This document shows, in pieces, positions 6,626-14,564 of a stretch of 32,957 nucleotides of DNA; positions within the stretch are counted from its first letter, which is position 1, and each line of letters begins with the position of its first letter. A program made the position numbers and the translations under genes. The stretch spans positions 1 to 32,957 of the forward strand of contig DYKY01000023.1 of assembly GCA_020722365.1 (NCBI GenBank), given 5' to 3'. This DNA is from Thermoflexus sp. (lineage in GTDB: Bacteria; Chloroflexota; Anaerolineae; B4-G1; SLSP01). The notes beneath the pieces are model-generated. The model saw only the letters and a list, made by a program, of their open reading frames with translations, did not search any database and was not told the origin of the DNA.

Positions 6626-8497
6626 CTAGCCCATCAAGCCACGATCAAACGCATGACGTTGCACATCTGGCCCAAGTCCGGGCATACTGACGAGCGTGCG
6701 CCGGTCCGACAATTCGACGTGATAGTACCAGGGCACACTGAACAGTTCGGGGAACGTCCGCTGGATCACACTGACGATCCCGGCAGCGTCGAGGTTGTAC
6801 TGCTTCAGGAAAAGGCTGCGATCACCGTGTTCGATAAATTCGTCGGGCAATCCCAGGCGCTTGAGCGTGACGTAAGTCAGGCCGCGCGCCTCCAGTAGCT
6901 CTAGCACGGCGGAACCGAACCCGCCTGCCAGCACACCCTCTTCGACCGTCACCAGGCGGTTGAAGTTCAGCGCCAGGCTCTTGAGCAGGTCGCCGTCCAG
7001 CGGCTTGACGAAGCGTGCATTGATGACGGCGGCTTCCACACCCTGGGTGGAGAGGGCTTTGGCGGCCTCTATTGCCGGATAAACCATGGACCCCACAGCC
7101 AGGATAGCTAAATCCACGCCTGCACGCAGCATTTCGGCCTGCCCGACGGGGAGTGCCTGGGGGCGCGCAGGGAGCGAGACACCTTCACCCGCGCCCCTGG
7201 GGTAGCGGATGGCGACCGGCCCGTTGATGGTCAGCGCCGTCCACAGCATCTCGACCAACTCGGCCTCATCTTTGGGCGCCATCACGGTGAAGTTGGGAAC
7301 GCTGCGCAGGTACGCCAGATCGAACACGCCTTGATGCGTGCGCCCATCGTCGCCGACGATGCCGCCCCGGTCGATGGCGAAGATCACCGGCAGATTTTGC
7401 AGCGCCACGTCGTGGATCACTTGATCGTAGGCGCGTTGCAAGAAGGTGGAATAGATCGCCGCGACGGGCCGCATCCCCTGCGTAGCCAATCCCGCCGCGA
7501 AGGTGACCGCATGCTGTTCGGCGATACCCACGTCGAAGAAGCGCTCCGGGAACGCTTGCGCAAAGCTGGCCAGCCCGGTGCCAGAGGGCATGGCCGCAGT
7601 GATCGCCACCACGCGCTTGTCGGCGCGCGCCATCTCCGTCAACGTGTCGCCGAAGACCTGGCTGTAGGTGGGCGCGGCTTTCTTATTGGGCGCTTTCGAT
7701 ACGCCGTTCTGCGGTGAGATACCGTGCCACTTCTCCGGATTCTCTTCGGCGGGACGGTAGCCCTTGCCCTTCTGCGTGCGCACGTGAACCACCACGGGTT
7801 TGTCGGTGATGGCTTTCGCAGCGCGCAGGGCGTCTTGCAATGCCGCCAGATCGTGCCCGTCAACCGGCCCAATGTACTGAAAGCCCAACGTCTCCCAGAG
7901 GGTGGGGGATGTGGCAGGCGGCGCCTCGAGATGATTCGCAATCGCGCCGACGCTTGGCGAGATCGACATTCCGTTATCGTTCAAAATAACAATGAAGCGC
8001 TTCTGCAGGTATCCGGCATGGTTGAAGCCCTCCAATGCCATCCCGGCGGTAACGGAGCCATCGCCGATGATGGCGATCACGTGGAAATCCTCGCCTTGCA
8101 GGTCGCGCGCGGCGGCAATGCCCAGCGCCGACGAAATCGACGTGCCCACGTGACCTGCGCCAAAAATATCATGGGCGCTCTCGCGGCGGTCGGCGTAGCC
8201 TGACATTCCTCCATACTTGCGTAACGTGCTGAAATCGTGGAGGCGTCCGGTGAGCAGCTTGTGAGGATAGCACTGGTGGCTCACGTCCCAGATCAGCTTG
8301 TCGCGGGGACTGTCGAAAACGGTGTGCAACGCCAGCGTCAATTCCACAACGCCCAGGTTGGGCGCCATATGCCCGCCGTTTTCAAGGACGGTCTCGATAA
8401 TGTGTTGCCGTATTTCCGACGCTATCTGCTCAAGCTCAGGCAGTTCCAGGGACTTCAAATCGTCCGGTCCCTTGATTTGCTCCAATGATGGGATCAT
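6626..8497 (-). CDS. dxs: 1-deoxy-D-xylulose-5-phosphate synthase (Dxs)
   Basis: Dxs condenses pyruvate and glyceraldehyde 3-phosphate using thiamine diphosphate and feeds the whole pathway. The 623-aa product has the TPP site GDGSVTAGMALEGFNHAG, the substrate/TPP histidine in SHQCYPHKLLTGR, and the catalytic glutamate in GIAEQHAVTFAAG. The C-terminal transketolase domain contains the segment duplicated further upstream (8775-9562). The ATG at 8497 has GGAGG seven bases upstream and yields the usual N-terminus (MIPSLEQIKGPDDL); an extension to 8566 is open but unlikely. The C-terminus carries an unusual tail of about 30 residues after FPELFS. It is the first gene of the minus-strand MEP block. 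Confidence 0.97.
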   Translation of the reverse strand: MIPSLEQIKGPDDLKSLELPELEQIASEIRQHIIETVLENGGHMAPNLGVVELTLALHTVFDSPRDKLIWDVSHQCYPHKLLTGRLHDFSTLRKYGGMSGYADRRESAHDIFGAGHVGTSISSALGIAAARDLQGEDFHVIAIIGDGSVTAGMALEGFNHAGYLQKRFIVILNDNGMSISPSVGAIANHLEAPPATSPTLWETLGFQYIGPVDGHDLAALQDALRAAKAITDKPVVVHVRTQKGKGYRPAEENPEKWHGISPQNGVSKAPNKKAAPTYSQVFGDTLTEMARADKRVVAITAAMPSGTGLASFAQAFPERFFDVGIAEQHAVTFAAGLATQGMRPVAAIYSTFLQRAYDQVIHDVALQNLPVIFAIDRGGIVGDDGRTHQGVFDLAYLRSVPNFTVMAPKDEAELVEMLWTALTINGPVAIRYPRGAGEGVSLPARPQALPVGQAEMLRAGVDLAILAVGSMVYPAIEAAKALSTQGVEAAVINARFVKPLDGDLLKSLALNFNRLVTVEEGVLAGGFGSAVLELLEARGLTYVTLKRLGLPDEFIEHGDRSLFLKQYNLDAAGIVSVIQRTFPELFSVPWYYHVELSDRRTLVSMPGLGPDVQRHAFDRGLMG

Positions 8498-8582
8498 GAT
8501 GTGACCTCCGGATAATATGGGTCTAACGCTCCTGACTTTTGAGAATTGCAGGACATGGACGTGCAAAATCGGTTAAATATGT

Positions 8583-8611
8583 TTATTATCATAGCATAAA
8601 TACCCTATCAA
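8583..8611 (-). promoter_or_regulatory. possible promoter of the MEP block upstream of dxs
   Basis: On the minus strand TTGATA (8606-8611) is followed 17 bases later by TAATAA (8583-8588), or 15 bases later by GATAAT (8585-8590), in the most AT-rich stretch of the region, about 90 bp before the dxs ATG. The match is only moderate and the spacing ambiguous, so this is a candidate only. Confidence 0.35.
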
Positions 8612-8752
8612 AAGCTATCAGGATAAGGTCATGGGGCATCTTGGTCGTCTTTGACAGTGCATTTAGGGGACTGTCCCTCGCCATGCAGGCATCGCATACC
8701 CACCACCACGCCAGTGCTGGATGGCGCTCAGTTCGCCTGAGTTCACTCCGGG

Positions 8753-9562
8753 TTAGCCGGTCGTGTCACCGAGGTTATACTGGGGCGTGGAGAACAGTTC
8801 GGGGAACGTTCGCTGGATCACGCTGACGATGCCCGCGGCGTCGAGGTTGTAGCGCTTCAGGAACAGACTGCGCTCGCCGTGTTCGATGAATTCGTCGGGC
8901 AGCCCCAGGCGCTTGAGCGTGCCGTAGTTCAGGCCGCGCGCCTCCAATAGCTCCAGCACGGCGGAACCGAACCCGCCCGCCAGCACACCCTCTTCGACCG
9001 TTACCAGGCGATTGAAGTTCAACGCCAGGCTCTTGAGCAGTGCACCATCCAGCGGCTTGACGAAGCGCGCATTGACGACAGCAGCCTCCACGCCCAAACT
9101 CGAGAGGGCACGCGCCGCCTCCAGCGCGGGATAGACCGTCGCGCCGAGTGCGAGAATGGCGACGTCTGAGCCGGCGTGCAGCATTTCGGCCTGCCCGATA
9201 GGAAGCCCATGAGGCTTCGCCGGGAGCGCCGCGCCTTCGCCGGCGCCCCTGGGGTAGCGGATGGCGATCGGGCCATCGATGGTCAGCGCCGTCCACAGCA
9301 TCTCGACCAATTCGGCTTCATCCTTGGGCGCCATCACGGTGAAGTTGGGGATACAGCGCAGGTAGGCGATGTCGAACGCGCCCTGGTGCGAACGCCCGTC
9401 ATCGCCGACGATCCCGCCCCGATCGATGGCGAAGATCACCGGCAGGTTTTGCAGCGCCACGTCGTGGATCAGTTGATCGTAGGCGCGCTGCAGGAAGCTG
9501 GAATAGATCGCCGCGACGGGCCGCATCCCCTGCGCGGCCAATCCCGCTGCAAACGTGACCGC
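8753..9562 (-). pseudogene. second dxs copy, C-terminal fragment only
   Basis: From 9562 down to about 8775 the minus strand repeats the C-terminal part of the intact dxs: by eye about 87% protein identity over about 245 residues, mostly conservative changes, with no stop codon. Homology begins abruptly at AVTFAAGL, just after the position of the catalytic glutamate-histidine pair (EQH), which is missing. The TPP-binding N-terminal domain is absent. The end differs from the intact gene ([11 protein letters not shown]). The first plausible start is the TTG at 9541. It cannot make an active DXP synthase by itself. The even spread of conservative changes suggests a once-functional paralogue or a related-strain copy cut by rearrangement. 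No transposase or terminal repeats were seen at the break. The 9562 edge abuts the recN upstream region. Confidence 0.85.
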
Positions 9563-9659
9563 TTTACTTGTTTGTTTGGCAAATTGGTATATTCTCTGAG
9601 TAGGCGCTTTGCACTAGCTTTCCGGTTACCGGAGAGACATTCTTCCGTGATGGTGAACC

Positions 9660-11495
9660 GTGTTACGCGAACTGCATATCAAGGACTTTGCGATTATCGA
9701 TGATCTCCATTTGACGTTGGAACCCGGTTTTAACGTGCTGACCGGTGAAACAGGCGCGGGGAAATCTATTCTCATCGATGCAGTGGCGCTGCTGCTCGGT
9801 GGGCGCGGCGATACGACCGCGGTCCGCGCCGGCGCCGACCTTGCTCGCGTGGAGGGCCTGTTTGTGCTGACATCTCCGGAGCAGGACGACCTCGCTGCGT
9901 TGCTGAAGGACGAAGCGTTGGAGGGCGACGCGCCGGATGCCTTGTGGCTGAGCCGCGAACTGCGCAGCAATGGGCGGTCGGTGGCCCGGGTCAACGGGCG
10001 TGTCGTTTCCGCAGCCCTGCTGCGTGACATCGCCGAGAGGCTCGTCGATATCCACGGGCAGAGCGAGCACCTGAGCCTGTTGCGCGTACGCGAGCACTTG
10101 AATTTGCTGGATCGTTTCGCCGGGTTGGAGTCTCTGCGCGCGCAGGTTGCCGAGGTCGTGCAACAGCTTCAGGCTATCCGCCGTGACTTGCGTGCTTTCC
10201 GCCAGAGCGAGCGCGATCGGATGCAGCGCATCGACTTGCTGCACTTTCAGGTAGACGAGATCCATGCGGCTATGCTCGCGCCAGGCGAGAAGGAGGCGTT
10301 GGAATCCGAATTGGTGCGCCTCACCAACGCCGAGCAGTTGGCAGCGTTGGCCTCCAACCTCGTAGCGGTGCTTGAGGAAGGGCGTGGACAATCGCCTGCC
10401 ATCCTCGATTTAATCGGTCAGGCGCAGCGCGACATGACGACACTGGCCCGCATTGACGTGACCCTTGCGCCCCAGGCGCAGACGCTTGAGGAAGTCGGCT
10501 ATCAGGTGGAGGATTTGGCGCGCACATTGCGCGATTACCTGGGCGGTGTCGAATTCAATCCGCGCCGCTTGACGTGGGTGGAGGAGCGGTTGTCGTTGCT
10601 GCGGCAGTTAGCCCGCAAGTACGGCGGTTCGGTCGAAGAGGTGCTGGCGTATGCGGAGAAAGCCGCTGCCGAACTTGAGACGCTGGAACACAGCGATGAG
10701 CGCATCGCCGAGTTGTCGGAGCGGGAGGCGACGCTGCTTGCGCAGTGCGCGACGCTGTGCCAGGAACTTTCCCGGCAGCGCCGTGCTGCCGCGGTTCAAC
10801 TCTCGGCGGGTGTCGAGGCGGAATTGCAGGATTTGCGTATGGAAGGGGCGCGTCTGGGCGTTGCCTTTCAGTGGTGTGAGGCAACTGACGGCGTCCCCTT
10901 GGACGAGCCGTTGCCCATCCAGTTGGCCGTAACCAGCCTGGGCGCGGAGGCGCTGGTAGACGACACCGTCGCGCGGGCGGATTTCGACATCACGGGGATG
11001 GACCGGGTGGAATTTCTCATCGCGCCCAATCTCGGCGAAGGGCTGAAACCGATGACGCGTATCGCTTCAGGTGGTGAGACCGCGCGGCTGATGTTGGCGC
11101 TCAAAGCAGTGCTCTCCCGTGCCGACCGCACACCTACGCTCATCTTCGACGAAATTGATCAGGGCATTGGGGGGCGGGTGGGGGCCATCGTGGGGCTGAA
11201 GTTGTGGCGACTCACCTCGCCGTATGGCGGCAACGGGGGCGTGCAGCATCAAGTCCTCTGTATCACCCACTTGCCGCAGTTAGCGGGCTTTGGCGACGTG
11301 CATTTTGGTGTACAGAAGCAAATCACTGATGGACGGACCGTCACGCAAGTGAAACGTCTGGTGGATGAGACGCGAATTGCTGAATTGTCCTCGATGTTGG
11401 GGACGCAGGGGGAAGCGGCGCGCCAGGGCGCCGTAGAAATCCTGGCGCAGGCCGCCGACCTAAGGCAGCGTGTCGCTGCACTCATCGAGAAGTGA
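9660..11495 (+). CDS. recN: DNA repair protein RecN
   Basis: RecN is an SMC-like ATPase that gathers broken DNA ends during recombinational repair. The 611-aa product has Walker A GETGAGKS at residues 29-36, a central coiled-coil region rich in Leu, Glu and Arg, the ABC signature ASGGETARLMLALK, and Walker B LIFDEIDQGIGG with the catalytic glutamate. The H-loop region ITHLPQLAGFGDVHF follows. The GTG at 9660 gives the canonical N-terminus (LRELHIKDFAIIDD); the ribosome site before it is weak. A short palindrome CCGGTTACCGG lies at 9622-9632, but no recognisable LexA box was found. It has the opposite orientation to the dxs fragment and stands alone. Confidence 0.96.
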   Translation: MLRELHIKDFAIIDDLHLTLEPGFNVLTGETGAGKSILIDAVALLLGGRGDTTAVRAGADLARVEGLFVLTSPEQDDLAALLKDEALEGDAPDALWLSRELRSNGRSVARVNGRVVSAALLRDIAERLVDIHGQSEHLSLLRVREHLNLLDRFAGLESLRAQVAEVVQQLQAIRRDLRAFRQSERDRMQRIDLLHFQVDEIHAAMLAPGEKEALESELVRLTNAEQLAALASNLVAVLEEGRGQSPAILDLIGQAQRDMTTLARIDVTLAPQAQTLEEVGYQVEDLARTLRDYLGGVEFNPRRLTWVEERLSLLRQLARKYGGSVEEVLAYAEKAAAELETLEHSDERIAELSEREATLLAQCATLCQELSRQRRAAAVQLSAGVEAELQDLRMEGARLGVAFQWCEATDGVPLDEPLPIQLAVTSLGAEALVDDTVARADFDITGMDRVEFLIAPNLGEGLKPMTRIASGGETARLMLALKAVLSRADRTPTLIFDEIDQGIGGRVGAIVGLKLWRLTSPYGGNGGVQHQVLCITHLPQLAGFGDVHFGVQKQITDGRTVTQVKRLVDETRIAELSSMLGTQGEAARQGAVEILAQAADLRQRVAALIEK

Positions 11496-11521
11496 GAGGA
11501 TGGTTAAAACACAAGTCACAT

Positions 11522-11549
11522 TTGCTCAATGGCAGAACACGTTTATAAT
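11522..11549 (+). promoter_or_regulatory. candidate promoter for the DUF4388/GTPase genes
   Basis: TTGCTC (11522-11527) and TATAAT (11544-11549) are 16 bp apart, about 60 bp upstream of the DUF4388 start. The -10 matches the consensus fully and the -35 partly. The gap between recN and this gene (11496-11608) holds no coding sequence. Confidence 0.5.
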
Positions 11550-11558
11550 GGTTATAGT

Positions 11559-11571
11559 TGTGTTTAACACA
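11559..11571. promoter_or_regulatory. palindrome TGTGTTTAACACA, possible operator
   Basis: A perfect 6-bp inverted repeat around one central T lies just after the candidate -10 box, where a repressor could block transcription. A half-site AACACA also occurs upstream at about 11507-11512. No regulator is identified. Confidence 0.35.
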
Positions 11572-11608
11572 TACTCCCTTTTGAAAACCAGGTTAAGGAT
11601 GGGTGGAA

Positions 11609-12457
11609 ATGGCGCTTAAAGGCAGGCTAGAAGATTTCGGCATAACCCAATTACTGAATCTTATCAATTTGGCCCGGAAGACGGGGACGCTTTACCTTGA
11701 AGGAGCGCAGAAAAATTCGTATCTTTGTTTCCGCGAAGGGAAGTTGATTTATGCGGCGCTCGAAGGGGTGGAGGACAGTCTCCCGGTCATTCTGCAACGC
11801 GCGAACGTTTTTACGGCTGAGCAAGTGCGGATGATTCAGACGAACATGGCGGGAAGAACAGACCGCGACATCGCGCAAGTTCTCATCACGAGCGGACGTT
11901 TGCAGCAACAAGTCGTGGTGAAGAGCGTGCGTGATGCGATCCTTGACCTGGTCTATCAAATCTTCTCCTGGCATGAGGGACAGTTTCGCTTCGAGCCTTC
12001 CAAACTGCCGGTCCAGGGCAAAATCACGACCTCCATCGCGCTGGAAAACGTCATCATGGAGGGCAGCCGCCGGGTGAAGGAGTGGGAGCGTCTGCAAGAC
12101 GAACTCCCTGACCTGGATATTCCCCTGAAATTTGCCGAGCGCCCAACAACGCCGCTGCGTGACGTCAACCTCAGTGTCGAAGAGTGGCGCGTCATCTCTT
12201 TCGTTAACCCAAGCAATACCATCCGGCAGATCGCGCAGTTCAATAATATGAGCGAGCTGCAAATCCGCAAAATCGTCTATAGCTTGCTCCAGGCGGGACT
12301 GGTGGAAATCATTCGCCCACCACGCCCTACGGTCGCGCCCGCGAGTGCGCGGCAAGTCCCAGAAGGTATGCCTCAACCGACTGCGGCGCAGATGCAGCGA
12401 CCTGCTGTTAAGCGGGGTATCGTCCAGAAGCTGATTAGCCGGATCCGGGAGTTATAG
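11609..12457 (+). CDS. DUF4388 (PATAN-like) protein
   Basis: This is a 282-aa cytoplasmic protein with an N-terminal DUF4388 domain: MALKGRLEDFGITQLLNLI, then KTGTLYL and FREGKLIYA (about residues 20-55), followed by a helical part with DIAQVLITSGRL and a second FSWHEGQFRFEP motif. Residues about 185-245 (WRVISFVNPSNTIRQIAQ, then LQIRKIVYSLLQAGLVEI) look like a winged-helix. The tail is Pro/Ala-rich and ends in a basic helix. In known families such proteins act as signalling partners of small GTPases and two-component systems. The ATG at 11609 is chosen because it starts at the conserved MALKG; a GTG at 11603 is also open. Its stop is followed after two bases by the MglA-like GTPase, so they form an operon. 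Confidence 0.85.
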   Translation: MALKGRLEDFGITQLLNLINLARKTGTLYLEGAQKNSYLCFREGKLIYAALEGVEDSLPVILQRANVFTAEQVRMIQTNMAGRTDRDIAQVLITSGRLQQQVVVKSVRDAILDLVYQIFSWHEGQFRFEPSKLPVQGKITTSIALENVIMEGSRRVKEWERLQDELPDLDIPLKFAERPTTPLRDVNLSVEEWRVISFVNPSNTIRQIAQFNNMSELQIRKIVYSLLQAGLVEIIRPPRPTVAPASARQVPEGMPQPTAAQMQRPAVKRGIVQKLISRIREL

Positions 12458-12459
12458 TG

Positions 12460-12993
12460 ATGCAGACGTTAAAGATTGTTGTGACAGGCCCCTTTTCCTC
12501 TGGCAAGACAGAGTTGATCCAGAGCGTCAGCGAGATTGACGTGGTCTCCACCGAGCGGAAAATCTCTCAAGAAGCCGAACGCATCAAACAGCAGACTACG
12601 GTGGCGATGGACTTTGGGCGAATCACCATTGACGATGAGTTGATTCTGTATCTCTTTGGGACACCCGGTCAACGCCGGTTTGATTTTATGTGGGAAATTC
12701 TCTCCGAAGGTATGCTCGGTTTTGTCGTGTTGGTCGATAGCACCCGCCCGGAGACGTTCCGTGAAGCGCGCCGCATCCTTGACACGTTCCGAAGCTATTC
12801 TCCCGTTCCGTATATTGTGGCCGCCAACAAACAGGACCTCTCCGACGCATGGCCGCCGGAGGATTTGCGCATCGTGCTCCACGTTGAACCGGGTGTGAAG
12901 GTGGTGCCATGTGTAGCCACCGATAGAGAAAGCGTCAAAGAAGTTTTATTAGAGCTGCTGTACTCCATTCTGGAGTTAGTGGACGAAGAGTAG
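12460..12993 (+). CDS. MglA-like small Ras-family GTPase
   Basis: This is a 177-aa Ras-like GTPase of the MglA/bacterial Rab-like type, a nucleotide-dependent switch in the cytosol. The P-loop GPFSSGKT is at residues 10-17; the switch II region reads FGTPGQRRF, with threonine where Ras has an aspartate, as in MglA; the base-specificity motif is NKQD. These GTPases are typically encoded beside a DUF4388 or roadblock partner that senses or stimulates the nucleotide state. Here the gene starts two bases after the DUF4388 gene. In the characterised myxobacterial system MglA sets cell polarity; here the role is unknown, and the signalling genes downstream are natural candidates as partners. Confidence 0.88.
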   Translation: MQTLKIVVTGPFSSGKTELIQSVSEIDVVSTERKISQEAERIKQQTTVAMDFGRITIDDELILYLFGTPGQRRFDFMWEILSEGMLGFVVLVDSTRPETFREARRILDTFRSYSPVPYIVAANKQDLSDAWPPEDLRIVLHVEPGVKVVPCVATDRESVKEVLLELLYSILELVDEE

Positions 12994-13048
12994 TAACTGT
13001 TTTTTAACTGAATTGCAATGGCCTCTTTTCGTGGATGAATAAGGTTTG

Positions 13049-13057
13049 TGGTATGAT
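13049..13057 (+). promoter_or_regulatory. possible extended -10 upstream of the alpha/beta hydrolase gene
   Basis: TGGTATGAT gives an extended -10 (TGnTATGAT) 30 bp before the ATG at 13087. No good -35 is seen. It would make the hydrolase-V4R-LbH-reductase set a unit separate from the GTPase genes. Confidence 0.35.
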
Positions 13058-13086
13058 GATAGAAAAGGGGTGCAGGGTTAGGCATA

Positions 13087-13875
13087 ATGAGTTCAATAGT
13101 GACGGATCGGGGTATAGTCCACTACGAGACCTTTGGGCGCGGAAAGCCGGTGGTCTTGTTGCATTGTTGGCTTGGTTCGTGGAATTACTGGTATTCAACG
13201 ATGGAGTATCTGTCCGCGCATAAATACAAAACGTACGCGCTGGACTTTTGGGGATTTGGGGATTCGGCCAAACAAGGTTCTTTTTCAGTCACTGAATACG
13301 TGCGCATGGTCGATCAATTCATGGAGCGCATGGGCTTGGAACGCGCACGGGTGATGGGTCATTCAATGGGTGGCACGGTCTCGTTAAGCCTGGCGCTCTC
13401 GTATCCGCAGCGGGTATCCAGGGTTGCAGTGGTTGGTTCTCCAATTTGCGGTTCGGGCCTGGCCTTTTTACTCAAGTTGTCCGGCTACCGCCAATTTGCC
13501 CGTATGCTCTATGCCGTGCCGGGTCTTTTGTCCGTATCCATGAAGTTGCTCTCGTTCTCGTATGCCAAAGACTGGCGCACGTTGTACGATATGCTGAAGA
13601 AGGACTTGTCACGTACCACGATGCAATCCTTCTCTGCCAGCATCCGCGATTTACGCCTCACCGATTTGCGGCCCCGACTTGGCGAACTGCATATTCCCGC
13701 GATGGGCATTTATGGACGTAAGGACAACATTGTCGATCCTAAGCAAGGCGAACTGATGCGCGACGGGATCAAAAGTCACATCGTTCACTATTTCGAACAC
13801 TCGGGACATTTTCCGATGTTGGATGAAACCGACCGTTTTCACGCGACAATCCTGGAATTTTTGGCGGATTCGTGA
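13087..13875 (+). CDS. alpha/beta-fold hydrolase, intact triad
   Basis: This is a 262-aa single-domain alpha/beta hydrolase. The oxyanion segment is LLHCWLGS (residues 24-31), the nucleophile elbow is GHSMGG with S93, the acid is probably D213 (GRKDN) and the histidine H241 (HSGHFPML). A lid-like insertion with several aromatic and hydrophobic residues covers about 125-175. Substrate is unknown; an ester or thioester would fit the acyl-reductase-like gene three places downstream. It shares DFWGFGDS and the overall plan with the protein at 23333-24118, which lacks the serine. Its stop overlaps the V4R gene start by four bases, so the two are translationally coupled. Confidence 0.88.
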   Translation: MSSIVTDRGIVHYETFGRGKPVVLLHCWLGSWNYWYSTMEYLSAHKYKTYALDFWGFGDSAKQGSFSVTEYVRMVDQFMERMGLERARVMGHSMGGTVSLSLALSYPQRVSRVAVVGSPICGSGLAFLLKLSGYRQFARMLYAVPGLLSVSMKLLSFSYAKDWRTLYDMLKKDLSRTTMQSFSASIRDLRLTDLRPRLGELHIPAMGIYGRKDNIVDPKQGELMRDGIKSHIVHYFEHSGHFPMLDETDRFHATILEFLADS

Positions 13876-14543
13876 ATGTGAGCGGAATCGCGAGTGCAGA
13901 CACCTTGGTGAGTGACGATTTAGAACGGCGTGATTACTATTTCCCTAATCGCATCTCGCGCATCTTGTTATTGGCACTGCGCGACGTGATGGGTGAGAAT
14001 GGTATTCACGCGGTTTTAAATATTGCGCGGCTTCAGCACTTTATTGAGGAGTGCCCGCCGCCTAACTTCGAACCCGGTATGACGTTTGATGAGGTAGGAC
14101 GCCTCTTTGATGCGGTGGAAGGGATTTATGGCGTTCGTGGTGGGCGACGGTTGGCGCGGCGCTCAGGAGAAGCATGCTTCAAGTATGGTATTGAGGGATT
14201 TGGTGGCGTCATCGGCTTTGCCGATTTCGCGCTGCGATTGTTACCGATTTCTTTGCGCGTGCGCATCGGCCTCGAGGTGTTGGCCGAAATCTTTAACCGC
14301 TACACGGATCAACAGGTGGTACTTCGCGAGGGCGAAGATAGCTTCTTTTTCATCATCGAGCGTTGTGGGTTCTGTTGGCGTAAGCATTCCGACACCCCCG
14401 CTTGTGCGTTACTTGAGGGATTGCTTGAAGAGTCGCTTTACTGGGTTAGCCGGGGAAAGCGTTTTTTTATCGAAGCGATCAGTTGTATTGCCTGCGGCGA
14501 TTCTGTAGGAACGTTGCGTGTGGACAAGACACCGTTGAATTAA
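13872..14543 (+). CDS. V4R (4-vinyl reductase) domain protein
   Basis: This is a 223-aa protein whose C-terminal half is a V4R domain, a small-molecule-binding fold first noted in bacteriochlorophyll 4-vinyl reductase and in regulators of aromatic metabolism. The domain is marked by ERCGFCWRKHS, TPACALLEGLLEE and the closing CIACGDSVGTLRV, with five cysteines placed as in other V4R proteins; a metal or ligand site is likely. The N-terminal part (RISRILLLALRDVMGENG) resembles the helical lead-in seen in other V4R proteins. There is no membrane segment. The gene begins at a GTG overlapping the hydrolase stop. Whether it is an enzyme or a sensor cannot be told; no photosynthesis genes are nearby. 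Confidence 0.8.
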   Translation: MNVSGIASADTLVSDDLERRDYYFPNRISRILLLALRDVMGENGIHAVLNIARLQHFIEECPPPNFEPGMTFDEVGRLFDAVEGIYGVRGGRRLARRSGEACFKYGIEGFGGVIGFADFALRLLPISLRVRIGLEVLAEIFNRYTDQQVVLREGEDSFFFIIERCGFCWRKHSDTPACALLEGLLEESLYWVSRGKRFFIEAISCIACGDSVGTLRVDKTPLN

Positions 14544-14564
14544 CGAGTGCAAGGTATAGGCTGA

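Noticed and set aside
8498-8566. N-terminal extension of dxs to 8566
   Set aside because: Residues before MIPSLEQ are not dxs-like, and GGAGG precedes the ATG at 8497.
8665-8678. Palindrome AGGGGACTGTCCCT as an insertion-element end
   Set aside because: Only four strong pairs with a 3-base loop, no partner copy and no transposase nearby.
9622-9632. CCGGTTACCGG before recN as an SOS (LexA) box
   Set aside because: It does not match the GAAC-N4-GTTC or CTG-N10-CAG types, and its position next to the ribosome site makes chance likely.
9563-9659. Insertion sequence at the break of the dxs fragment
   Set aside because: No inverted ends, no target duplication and no transposase-like frame were found; the break is unexplained.
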